Positions 34,230 to 41,476 of a DNA stretch of 64,000 bases are shown piece by piece. The translations under genes and the position numbers were made by a program. Below the pieces are notes generated by a model, which saw only the letters and a program-made list of their open reading frames with translations, was not told where the DNA came from and did no database searches. The DNA is from RUG11462 sp045539315 (GTDB taxonomy: Bacteria > Bacillota > Clostridia > Oscillospirales > Acutalibacteraceae). The stretch covers positions 1 to 64,000 of the forward strand of contig JAZQFC010000039.1 in the NCBI GenBank assembly GCA_045539315.1. The letters are read 5' to 3'. How positions within the stretch are numbered: position 1 is the stretch's first letter; each line of letters starts with the position of its first letter.

Positions 34230-34234
34230 AAAAA

Positions 34235-34256
34235 AGCCTTCTTTCGGGGGAAGGCT
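34235..34256. repeat. Collapsed copy of the MITE-like repeat
   Basis: AGCCTTCTTTCGGGGGAAGG followed by CT keeps only the outermost arms of the element at 32139-32250. It runs directly into the right copy of the 57-bp direct repeat. Confidence 0.55.
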
Positions 34257-34304
34257 TAATTGTAGCATCATATTAAAAAGAGTTATCTTTACGATAACTC
34301 TTTT
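34248..34304. repeat. 57-bp direct repeat, right copy
   Basis: It matches 32242-32298 at 56 of 57 positions. Here it forms the last codons (Lys-Glu-Leu-Ser-stop) and terminator of the lipoprotein gene ending at 34289. Confidence 0.9.
34276..34304 (-). terminator. Terminator of the lipoprotein gene
   Basis: On the minus strand, AAAAGAGTTATC-GTAAA-GATAACTCTTTT, with the stop codon of the gene in the loop. Confidence 0.85.
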
Positions 34305-34783
34305 TCTTTTAAATTAAGATAAAAATTTTGTTTTTCTATTTCGATTTTTTTGATAAAATAATCTTTATTTGCTATAATTTTTATTTCGCCTAGTTCACAA
34401 GTATCAGTAGCAAAATACTCGTCATCTTTTCTTTCAAACTTTAAATTTTTGCAAGTTTCGAGTTTTGCGAGTGATATAACTATCATTTTGAAAAACACGC
34501 CATCAGGCAGGTCTTGTTTCGAATAACTTACATCAATACCATTAAAACTGACATTATAAACATCATCTTTAGCCTGAATTTTAAGCCCTGCAAGTGCAGT
34601 TGGACTATTAACTTTAATGCTGATACCATTTTCATCAGACAACAAATCGCCCTTTACTTGCATATCATTATACCAAAGGGTAAACTCGCTATCAAACTGA
34701 TTTTTGACTTCTATCTGAGCATTATTTTGACATCCTGTAAGCATAAAACTTACTAAAACTAAAACACAGATTAGCCTTTTTAT
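34289..34783 (-). CDS. Small lipoprotein with probable AUA start codon
   Basis: Read from ATA at 34781-34783 the product is about 164 residues and opens with a textbook lipoprotein signal, [M]KRLICVLVLVSFMLTGC. The first ATG (34744) would remove the whole hydrophobic stretch and leave only MLTGC. No ATG, GTG or TTG lies in frame upstream. AAAGGGTG, which overlaps the nnrD stop codon, is 7 bp before the ATA and 4 bp before an ATT. A non-canonical start or a recent ATG-to-ATA change is therefore likely. The mature part (about 145 residues) is of unknown family. It is cotranscribed with nnrD. Confidence 0.65.
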   Translation of the reverse strand: MKRLICVLVLVSFMLTGCQNNAQIEVKNQFDSEFTLWYNDMQVKGDLLSDENGISIKVNSPTALAGLKIQAKDDVYNVSFNGIDVSYSKQDLPDGVFFKMIVISLAKLETCKNLKFERKDDEYFATDTCELGEIKIIANKDYFIKKIEIEKQNFYLNLKEKELS

Positions 34784-34794
34784 AATATCACCCT

Positions 34795-35658
34795 TTAAAA
34801 GTTTTGTTCGATTTCTTTATAAACTTTTGAAAGCATTTTAATCATACTGCCGGGAGTTGTAGCACGAGCAGAAAACTCTTTTTCGCTATATTCCCCAGCA
34901 AGACCGTGAACAAAGGCGCCGGCACGAGTGGCATCTACAGGCGAAAAGCCCTCGCCGATAAACGCACTAATCACGCCACAAAGCATATCTCCACTACCAC
35001 CGGTAGCCATTGCAGGTGTTCCGCTTTCATTAATAAAATATTCGCCACGCTCGTTTGATATTACTGTATTTTTGCCTTTAAGCAAAGTTATAACATTATA
35101 TTTTTTTGAAAATTCTGTTGCAACTTTTACTCGATTAGCATTAATCTCTACAACACTCGCCCCTGTTAATCTACTCATCTCGCCAGGGTGCGGAGTTATA
35201 ATTACATCGCACTTTTTACCCTCTAAAATGCTCAAATCACTTGATAAAACATTAAGCGCATCTGCATCAATAATAACAGGCACTTCTGACAATTCCAAAA
35301 CTAATCTCAAAATTTTATCGGTATAATCGCTATTTCCCATTCCAGGTCCGATTACAACCACATCTGCTTTTTTAAGCGAATTTTTAAGATTAGTTTTATC
35401 ATCAGCCGAAAACTCTTTTGACAAAGGAGTGCAAACTGCCGCAGGCACACTAGAAGAAACAATAGGATAAACTCTATCTTCACAAGCGATATCGCAAATA
35501 CCAATACCACTTTTAATGCACGATTTAGCACAGATTATTGCGGCGCCTGCCATACCATAAGACCCTGCGATAATTAGCGCTCTACCAAAGTCGCCCTTGT
35601 TTGCATATTCAGGTCTTTTTGAAAATAATGAAAAGATTTCTTGTTTTTGATTAGTCAT
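34795..35658 (-). CDS. nnrD: ADP-dependent NAD(P)H-hydrate dehydratase
   Basis: The enzyme repairs hydrated NADH and NADPH. The 287-residue protein is the ribokinase-like domain alone: KGDFGRALIIAGSYGMAGA, VVIGPGMG, VIIDADALN, ITPHPGEMSRL, and the ATP/ADP-binding TGGSGDMLCG. The epimerase domain (NnrE) often fused to it is absent here. AAGGAG lies 7 bp before the ATG. The lipoprotein gene downstream starts within about 12 bp of its stop. Confidence 0.93.
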   Translation of the reverse strand: MTNQKQEIFSLFSKRPEYANKGDFGRALIIAGSYGMAGAAIICAKSCIKSGIGICDIACEDRVYPIVSSSVPAAVCTPLSKEFSADDKTNLKNSLKKADVVVIGPGMGNSDYTDKILRLVLELSEVPVIIDADALNVLSSDLSILEGKKCDVIITPHPGEMSRLTGASVVEINANRVKVATEFSKKYNVITLLKGKNTVISNERGEYFINESGTPAMATGGSGDMLCGVISAFIGEGFSPVDATRAGAFVHGLAGEYSEKEFSARATTPGSMIKMLSKVYKEIEQNF

Positions 35659-35712
35659 TATATTTCTCCTTAAAACATAAAATTACAATATAATAATTTT
35701 TAGGGTGATAAG

Positions 35713-36780
35713 ATGCACAGAGTGATAAAAACAAGAGTTAAAAAATATCTTTTAACCGTTTTGATTCTTGTTATCTGTGTTACTTTATTTTCAAACAGTA
35801 GTTTTTTTGAAAAACCTGTGAAAAACTTTGCAAATGTGTTTTCAAAACATTTAGTTTTCTTTGTTTTGCCAAGGCCTATAAAATTCAACCAAGCACCAAC
35901 AAGCGCAACTGCCAGCACAACGGTTGCTACCACAAAAGCGCCACAGGAAAAAACACAAAAAACCGTGCTTACAGACGCAAGTGAAAAAGGTGGCAAAGTT
36001 ATTTCGCAAACCATTGACAAATCAGGCGCTACAAGTAGTTTTGGCGATGTTTATATCAAAAACAAAACCGAAAAGTCAGTAGATATTCAAAAGGCGCTTT
36101 CAAACAAACCAACTTTTAATATAAAACTAAATTCCAAGCAACCACAAGTTTTAATTGTTCACACTCATGCAACTGAATGCTTTTTTCCAAGCCTTGTAGA
36201 ATATTATCCTACCTCTTGGGGCGAGCGTGATACTGACACAAACAAAAATATGATTTCAATAGGCAAAATCATTAAAAATAATTTAAACAAAGCGGGTATT
36301 AACACAGTTCAGTCTGAAATTTTACATGATAAAGATTCTTATACCCTTTCTTATGACAACTCGCGAAAAACAATTGAAAGTTATCTAAAAAAATATCCAT
36401 CAATAAAAGTGGTTTTTGACATTCACAGAGATGCAATAAACCAAGAAAACGGCGATAAAATTCGCCCTATTATTGATATAGGCGGAAAAACTGCGGCGCA
36501 AATAATGCTAATTTCCGGTTGCGAATCAGGTGAGATTACCAACTATCCAAATTGGCAGAAAAATTTTAGATTCTCGACTTCACTTCAACGCGCTATTGAG
36601 CAAACCTATCCATCACTTGCGCGCCCTTTATTTTTTGCCGAGAAAAAATACAACCAAGACTTATGCGAAAACAGTTGTTTAATAGAAGTAGGCTCGCAAG
36701 CAAATCTTTTAAGCGAAGCAAAATACTCCGCCGAACTGTTATCAAAAGTCTTGGTGAAATATCTTAAAAATAAAATTTAA
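35713..36780 (+). CDS. spoIIP: Stage II sporulation protein P
   Basis: SpoIIP is the amidase/endopeptidase that, with SpoIID and SpoIIM, thins septal peptidoglycan so the mother cell can engulf the forespore. The 355-residue protein has an N-terminal membrane anchor (about 11-28) and a Thr-rich linker. The catalytic domain has VLIVHTHATE (His150, His152, Glu155), DTNKNMISIGKII, VVFDIHRDA and CLIEVGSQAN. GGGTGAT precedes the ATG. The stop codon overlaps the convergent lexA stop. Confidence 0.93.
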   Translation: MHRVIKTRVKKYLLTVLILVICVTLFSNSSFFEKPVKNFANVFSKHLVFFVLPRPIKFNQAPTSATASTTVATTKAPQEKTQKTVLTDASEKGGKVISQTIDKSGATSSFGDVYIKNKTEKSVDIQKALSNKPTFNIKLNSKQPQVLIVHTHATECFFPSLVEYYPTSWGERDTDTNKNMISIGKIIKNNLNKAGINTVQSEILHDKDSYTLSYDNSRKTIESYLKKYPSIKVVFDIHRDAINQENGDKIRPIIDIGGKTAAQIMLISGCESGEITNYPNWQKNFRFSTSLQRAIEQTYPSLARPLFFAEKKYNQDLCENSCLIEVGSQANLLSEAKYSAELLSKVLVKYLKNKI

Positions 36781-37367
36781 TAGTAATTTCTGATAACCGC
36801 AATTACCTTGCCTAAAATCATAGCGTCATTAGTGTAAATTGGGTCATAATCATCGTTTGCAGGTTGGAATCTAAAACCATATCCCTCGCGATAAAAATAT
36901 TTAACAGTTGCCTCATCGCCATCGATAAGCGCTACAACAATTTCGCCTTCATACGCAACAGATGTTTTCTCGCAAACAACTATATCGCCCTCTAAAATAG
37001 CGGCATCTATCATACTATCGCCACGAACACGAAGCGCAAAATACTCTTTATCAGACGCGCGCGAAGCAGGGGTAAAAGGTATGTAACATTCAATATCTTC
37101 AACAGCGAGCGTTGGCATACCTGCTTGAACAACGCCTAAAACAGGCACTTGAAGGGCAGGCTCTGTTCCTGCGATTCTTATTGAACGAGAATTATTTTTA
37201 TCACGCTCAATAAGCCCTAAATCTTCAAGTTTTTTCAAAATTGCATGAACACTTGAGGTAGATTTAAGACCTGTTTCATCACAGATTTCACGAACAGTAG
37301 GCGGAATAGAGTCATTTATTCTTTTTTTCAAAAAATCAAATACTTTTTGCTGTGAATTATTTAACAT
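36777..37367 (-). CDS. lexA: LexA repressor
   Basis: LexA represses SOS genes and cleaves itself when RecA filaments form. The 196-residue protein has the winged-helix domain (PPTVREICDETGLKSTSSVHAILKKLE), the Ala82-Gly83 cleavage site, and the Ser118/Lys156 catalytic dyad (RGDSMID and ATVKYF). I prefer the ATG at 37367, 9 bp after AAAGG, over the GTG nine bases upstream, which overlaps the ribosome binding site. A CAAAC-N4-GTTTG palindrome over its promoter suggests autoregulation. Confidence 0.95.
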   Translation of the reverse strand: MLNNSQQKVFDFLKKRINDSIPPTVREICDETGLKSTSSVHAILKKLEDLGLIERDKNNSRSIRIAGTEPALQVPVLGVVQAGMPTLAVEDIECYIPFTPASRASDKEYFALRVRGDSMIDAAILEGDIVVCEKTSVAYEGEIVVALIDGDEATVKYFYREGYGFRFQPANDDYDPIYTNDAMILGKVIAVIRNYY

Positions 37368-37423
37368 TTTCTTCACCCTTTACTCTTAATTAAATTCATT
37401 ATAACACATAACTTTCAAAAAAG

Positions 37424-37437
37424 CAAACATTTGTTTG
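37424..37437 (-). promoter_or_regulatory. Candidate SOS (LexA) box
   Basis: CAAACATTTGTTTG contains AAC-N4-GTT, the core of the Gram-positive SOS box. On the minus strand it overlaps the -35 region upstream of a TATAAT -10 (about 37398-37403) of lexA. Confidence 0.55.
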
Positions 37438-37463
37438 ATTTTTTGAAAAATTTATGCAAATGT

Positions 37464-37494
37464 AAAAGCCACTCTCAAAAAGAGAGTGGCTTTT
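37464..37494 (-). terminator. Terminator of secreted-protein/peptide unit 1
   Basis: On the minus strand, AAAAGCCACTCTC-TTTTT-GAGAGTGGCTTTT, 38 bp after the 47-residue peptide gene. Confidence 0.9.
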
Positions 37495-37531
37495 ACTAGG
37501 ATGAATGTATAAAGAATTATAGCAATATTTC

Positions 37532-37675
37532 TTACCATTTATCGTTTTCGTAAGGATCGTATTTTGTTGTTGGCTCGGTTGGAGGCACAGTTGGATCCTC
37601 TGCTTCTTGTGAAGCGGCGATAATATCAAGAGTTTCATATCTTTCTAATTCTAAACTAATTTTTTCGAATTTCAT
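37532..37675 (-). CDS. 47-residue acidic peptide, unit 1
   Basis: This short gene starts 19 bp after the large secreted-protein gene, with a strong GGGAGGT site. Its product begins MKFEKISLELERYETLDIIA and continues through an Asp/Glu/Pro/Thr-rich tail ending in YDPYENDKW. A near-identical peptide follows the paralogous secreted protein at 41315. The pattern is a conserved 20-residue amphipathic head (…DIIAAS) plus a variable acidic middle plus a conserved tail. It is reminiscent of leader-core precursor peptides, but no modifying enzyme is near. There is no signal peptide. Function is unknown. Confidence 0.8.
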   Translation of the reverse strand: MKFEKISLELERYETLDIIAASQEAEDPTVPPTEPTTKYDPYENDKW

Positions 37676-37694
37676 ATATATTTACCTCCCTTGA

Positions 37695-40154
37695 TTAACC
37701 ATTGAATTTTGATGCCCAAGCATCAACAAGTGCTTTTGTATCAACATCTAATGTTTCATAGTTGCTTGTTGGGTCGTTTACATATGCATTAGCAACGTAA
37801 GCCAAACTACGAACTGACTGAACATCTGAATAGTAGTAAACACCATCAACCAAAACATAAGCACGAGCAACGAATTCACGAGCGATGTTACCAGTCTCGA
37901 CATTGTAACTATTTGAAGATTTAAGGTTAACAATTGAACCTACAACATACTTACCATCATAAAGACCTTTTGACATGTCAAAAACAACTTTAACATGGTC
38001 GTCATCAACTGTAAGATATTCACCTGCAAGATCTTTTGGAGCAATAAGAGTACCGATTTCATAATTCTTATCGCCAACAAATTCAGCAAAAGCGGTTTCA
38101 TCGATAGAAGTATAGAATCTCATACCATTTACTTCGCCTAAACGAATTGCAGCGCTATCTTGTGTTGTAATTACGGTTGTTGTTTCGCCTTCAACTTCTG
38201 GAGCAACATAATTAGGGTCATATTCAAATGTTACTGTTACATCATCAATGTAGATGTAGTCTTTAGCTTCAGTAAAGTTTGAACCGCCTTTTAATTTGGT
38301 TTTAAAGTATCTAAAACCGTAATTTGAACTATCAACATCAACACTATATGTTGATTGTAATCCTTTATAACCTTCAGAAATTGTAATAGCAACAACATCG
38401 TCTGTAAAGTTTACATATTCATTATAATCGGCAGCATTAGCTGATCTTGAAACTGAGAATTTAATATTAACTGCCTTATAATTAGGTTTAACATACCAAT
38501 CTTCAGGAAGAATGAATGTAGCAACTTGATCGCCCTTTGAAGGAAGAGCAAGCACCCAATCTCCATCAACTTCAATAAATTTACCTGACTCACTTATAGT
38601 ATTAGTTGAACCGCCAGCAATTCTTGAACCTTCGTCCATTGTATAAGTATAAGTTTCTACTTTAACTACTTTTGTGAGTTCAATATCAGCAGTTACTGTG
38701 ATAACTTCGCCACCATCATAACGAACTGCGCCGTCTGTGTATTGATAACCAGTACCAGCAACAGGAACTGTATAAGTGTTGCCATGATCAACAGTTGCAT
38801 CTAATACGCCGTCAACAGTTACTGAATAAGTGTTGATTTCAGAAGTAAGATTAACATTAGCATTTACAACAATTTCATCGCCTTCATAGTAATCAGTTGT
38901 ACCATCTGTGTAGTGATAACCTTCTGCAGCAGCAGGAACAACATAAGTTTTACCTTCAACAACAGTTTCAACAACTTCGCCATCAATAGTTATATCATAA
39001 GTTGTTGCTGCTTGCAAAGAATCTCTGATATACAATACTTTGTATGAAGCAGGGTCATAATCTTTTGCAACTAAAGTTTCTTCTGATGGAATATCGCTTG
39101 TATAAATTGCTTTACCTTCTGCAAGATATGGATAAAGATTAACGTTTGAAGCAGCATTTGCACTAGAATTACCAGTTAAGAATGCATTTCCAAGTTCTGC
39201 AGATGCAGTTGTACCAATGAGCAATGGATAATAACTAGCAGCGTTTTTAGTAGAGTTAATTGTAACATTATCAACAATAAGTTTAGAAGTGCTTGCTACG
39301 TTAATACCGTATTTAGCTCTGCCTTTACAATTTACCGTTGAATCTACAAGTTTAACAGTACCGCTATTGATTTTTAAAGCAGTCCAGTCATAAGTGCTAC
39401 CATTCATAACTGTGAAAGTACAATTTGTGAAAGTAACATCGCCTGCATAAATTTCTGCACCGGATTTTTGTGGCTCGAAGCTACAATTATCAAATGTACC
39501 ACTAATTGCACCACCTGTAGATGTTGAACGAAGAGAATAATAATCTCCTGCAAAAATCGAATCATCAAAATCTACATTCGCTTTAGAAGTTGCTCTTACA
39601 CACATTTTAGGTGCTTTAAAATAACAGTTTTTAGCAGTAAGAAGTTCAGTTGTTTCAATACTAAGACCATTACCGAAAGTATCATCACTAAGTGTAGATG
39701 TAAGGTTTACGTTTGAAAAAGTAATACCTTTTGTAGCAGCAACAACAGTTGCTTTAGCAGTAATAACACCTCTGGTTTCAGTATCAGTAACACCTAATCC
39801 ATCAACAGTACTTCTAACAATTGTACCTGTTTTTGCGAATTTGATAAAGATACCGTTTGTTGAGTTTGATCTTGAACCAGTAATTGTATGACCTGCAAGA
39901 TCAAGAGTTATTGCACTATTAACAATAACAAAAGAAGAACCTCTTGAAGATACATCACAAGTTACTGTTTCGTCTTGCAAAACTACAATTGTGTCGCCGT
40001 CAACAGCGTTTAACAACGCGCCGTCTGCACCAAACAATGATGCATATTCTACATCGCCGATTTTAGCGACTGCGCCTTCAGCCGAAACTAATGCTACTGG
40101 CATAACTGAAAGCATTAATAATAATGAAAGAGTTAATGCGAGTAATTTTTTCAT
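37695..40154 (-). CDS. Large secreted beta-helix surface protein, unit 1
   Basis: The 819-residue exported protein has a signal peptide (1-25). A right-handed beta-helix-like region (about 30-380) has repeating SFVIVNSAITLDLAG and NVTINST motifs. Two 50-residue repeats follow (about 385-440 and 441-497, both with VDG…GxTYxVP…GYxYTDG). A carbohydrate-binding-like sandwich (about 500-645) precedes a C-terminal domain (668-819) shared with the 41477 paralogue, with IRLGEVNGMRFYTSID, GTLIAPKDL and YVVGSIVNLK. There is no sortase motif or dockerin. It is the target-side gene of an AraC-regulated divergent unit and is followed by a 47-residue peptide gene. The role is probably polysaccharide or surface binding. 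Confidence 0.8.
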   Translation of the reverse strand: MKKLLALTLSLLLMLSVMPVALVSAEGAVAKIGDVEYASLFGADGALLNAVDGDTIVVLQDETVTCDVSSRGSSFVIVNSAITLDLAGHTITGSRSNSTNGIFIKFAKTGTIVRSTVDGLGVTDTETRGVITAKATVVAATKGITFSNVNLTSTLSDDTFGNGLSIETTELLTAKNCYFKAPKMCVRATSKANVDFDDSIFAGDYYSLRSTSTGGAISGTFDNCSFEPQKSGAEIYAGDVTFTNCTFTVMNGSTYDWTALKINSGTVKLVDSTVNCKGRAKYGINVASTSKLIVDNVTINSTKNAASYYPLLIGTTASAELGNAFLTGNSSANAASNVNLYPYLAEGKAIYTSDIPSEETLVAKDYDPASYKVLYIRDSLQAATTYDITIDGEVVETVVEGKTYVVPAAAEGYHYTDGTTDYYEGDEIVVNANVNLTSEINTYSVTVDGVLDATVDHGNTYTVPVAGTGYQYTDGAVRYDGGEVITVTADIELTKVVKVETYTYTMDEGSRIAGGSTNTISESGKFIEVDGDWVLALPSKGDQVATFILPEDWYVKPNYKAVNIKFSVSRSANAADYNEYVNFTDDVVAITISEGYKGLQSTYSVDVDSSNYGFRYFKTKLKGGSNFTEAKDYIYIDDVTVTFEYDPNYVAPEVEGETTTVITTQDSAAIRLGEVNGMRFYTSIDETAFAEFVGDKNYEIGTLIAPKDLAGEYLTVDDDHVKVVFDMSKGLYDGKYVVGSIVNLKSSNSYNVETGNIAREFVARAYVLVDGVYYYSDVQSVRSLAYVANAYVNDPTSNYETLDVDTKALVDAWASKFNG

Positions 40155-40186
40155 AAGTTAAAAATCCTTTCTTAATTAGTACATAT

Positions 40187-40215
40187 ATAATACCACAAAA
40201 AAATGACGATTTCAA
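40187..40215 (-). promoter_or_regulatory. Promoter of the unit-1 secreted protein
   Basis: On the minus strand, TTGAAA (40210-40215), a 17-bp spacer ending TGTGG and TATTAT (40187-40192). It abuts the AraC-type direct repeats. Confidence 0.65.
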
Positions 40216-40251
40216 TTGCATTTCTTTACTTTATGTATTGCATTTGTTTAC
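40215..40251 (+). promoter_or_regulatory. Direct-repeat operator, unit 1 (AraC-type)
   Basis: ATTGCATTTCTTTAC (40215-40229) and ATTGCATTTGTTTAC (40237-40251) differ at one position and are offset by 22 bp, two helical turns. They lie between the divergent promoters, and the second repeat overlaps the -35 of the AraC gene. The same design is found in unit 2 at 43448. Confidence 0.65.
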
Positions 40252-40266
40252 CGAATTTGTTATAAT
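40238..40266 (+). promoter_or_regulatory. Promoter of the unit-1 AraC gene
   Basis: TTGCAT (40238-40243) inside the second operator repeat, a 17-bp spacer and TATAAT (40261-40266). Confidence 0.6.
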
Positions 40267-40297
40267 TGAATAAAATACAATAAAAGGAGTGGGTTAT

Positions 40298-41134
40298 ATG
40301 ATAAGAAACGAATTAAATTTTGTTCAAACCGACTTGCAAGTTTTATATAGAAACGCTGTTTTTGACACTCGTAAAAAAGAAAATAAATCTCACTATTATA
40401 TGTTTATTTTAATTAAGGGCAATTGTAGTATTAATTACAAAAACATTATGCACCAGTTAAAATCGGGCGAAGTTCATATTGCGCACAGCAATGAAGAATT
40501 TTTTTATGATTTTAATAATACAAAAGCTGAATTTTTAGAAATTCAATTTAGTTCATCGTTGCTTCGAAACTTTGACCCAAACTACGATTTACTTCAACCT
40601 TTTTATGATTATAAACACTTAAAAATTCTAACTGCAAATGGTAAAAGTTACGAATTTAAGCCAGGAATTGACGGTTTGATGAAGGCTTTACAAACGCGGT
40701 CAAGCCGAGCGTTTGTGCTTACTTCTTTTTTGCAATTAATCTGCGAGTTAAACTACCTTTATGAAAAATCTCAACCACATAAAGTAAAAGAAACTGATAG
40801 TAACTTTGCAAAAATCATTTCTTATATTGATAATCATCTATATGAAAAACTGACTTTAGAAAGAATTTCTGACGGAGTGTTTTTATCTAAAAAATGCATT
40901 TGCCAGAACATTAAAAAATACTCGGGCTTAACATTTTTGCAACTTATCAGCAACAGAAGGTTTAACGAGGCAAAAAAACTTATTTATGCTACAAACAAGC
41001 CTTTGCAGCAAATAGCCAAACGATGTGGTTTTGATACTTATTCAACATTTTACAGAGGTTATAAAAAGTTTTTTGGCATAAGCCCAAAACAAGAACTTGA
41101 AAATAAATCTAATGGTCAGAGATATAAAAAATAG
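40298..41134 (+). CDS. AraC-family transcriptional regulator, unit 1
   Basis: The 278-residue regulator has an N-terminal cupin-like sensing domain (about 20-110, with LKSGEVHIAHSNEEFFYDF). The C-terminal AraC DNA-binding domain has two helix-turn-helices (LTLERISDGVFLSKKCICQN and QQIAKRCGFDTYSTFYRGY). The second recognition region, YSTFYRGYxKFFGxxPK, is shared with the unit-2 regulator, which fits the shared operator sequence. I chose the ATG at 40298, 8 bp after AAAGGAG. It is divergent from the secreted protein it presumably controls. The inducer is unknown. Confidence 0.88.
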   Translation: MIRNELNFVQTDLQVLYRNAVFDTRKKENKSHYYMFILIKGNCSINYKNIMHQLKSGEVHIAHSNEEFFYDFNNTKAEFLEIQFSSSLLRNFDPNYDLLQPFYDYKHLKILTANGKSYEFKPGIDGLMKALQTRSSRAFVLTSFLQLICELNYLYEKSQPHKVKETDSNFAKIISYIDNHLYEKLTLERISDGVFLSKKCICQNIKKYSGLTFLQLISNRRFNEAKKLIYATNKPLQQIAKRCGFDTYSTFYRGYKKFFGISPKQELENKSNGQRYKK

Positions 41135-41158
41135 CCCGTACTTTGTTCATTAACACAC

Positions 41159-41200
41159 CGTCATTCGTAAGCGTTGCCGAAGTGGAGCCGAAGAATCTTT
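41159..41200 (+). repeat. Short dispersed repeat
   Basis: CGTCATTCGTAAGCGTTGCC followed by GAAGTGGAGCCGAAGAATCTTT is a degenerate member of the family at 32065-32106. It fills part of the gap between the AraC gene and the unit-2 terminator. Confidence 0.45.
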
Positions 41201-41250
41201 AAGATGGTTGCATCTCGCTCAACATGACACGAAAAAAGATTATTAAAAGC

Positions 41251-41282
41251 AAAGAGCCAACCTCAAATGAGGTTGGCTCTTT
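41251..41282. terminator. Terminator of secreted-protein/peptide unit 2
   Basis: AAAGAGCCAACCTC-AAAT-GAGGTTGGCTCTTT lies 33 bp after the unit-2 peptide gene on the minus strand and also faces the unit-1 AraC gene. Confidence 0.88.
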
Positions 41283-41314
41283 TGTAAAGGAATACATGAA
41301 AAAAATATTAGCAA

Positions 41315-41458
41315 TTACCATTTATCATTTTCATATGGGTCATATTTTGTAGTTGGCTCTGTTGGAGTAACTGTTGGATCTTCTTGTCCTTCAGAGGCAG
41401 CAATGATATCAGGAGTTTCATATTTTTCAAATTCTAAACTAATTTTTTCAAATTTCAT
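41315..41458 (-). CDS. 47-residue acidic peptide, unit 2
   Basis: This paralogue of the peptide at 37532 begins MKFEKISLEFEKYETPDIIA and ends TTKYDPYENDKW. The two peptides are the same length and differ at roughly ten of 47 positions, mostly in the acidic middle (SEGQEDPTVTPTEP here). It starts 18 bp after the secreted-protein stop with the same GGGAGGT site. Retention of both the protein and its position in two cassettes argues for a real, selected gene. Confidence 0.82.
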   Translation of the reverse strand: MKFEKISLEFEKYETPDIIAASEGQEDPTVTPTEPTTKYDPYENDKW

Positions 41459-41476
41459 CTGTTTTACCTCCCTTAA

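Noticed and set aside
36777..36780. Overlap of spoIIP and lexA stop codons as a regulatory feature
   Set aside because: Convergent overlapping stops are common. No terminator or antisense structure beyond the overlap was visible.
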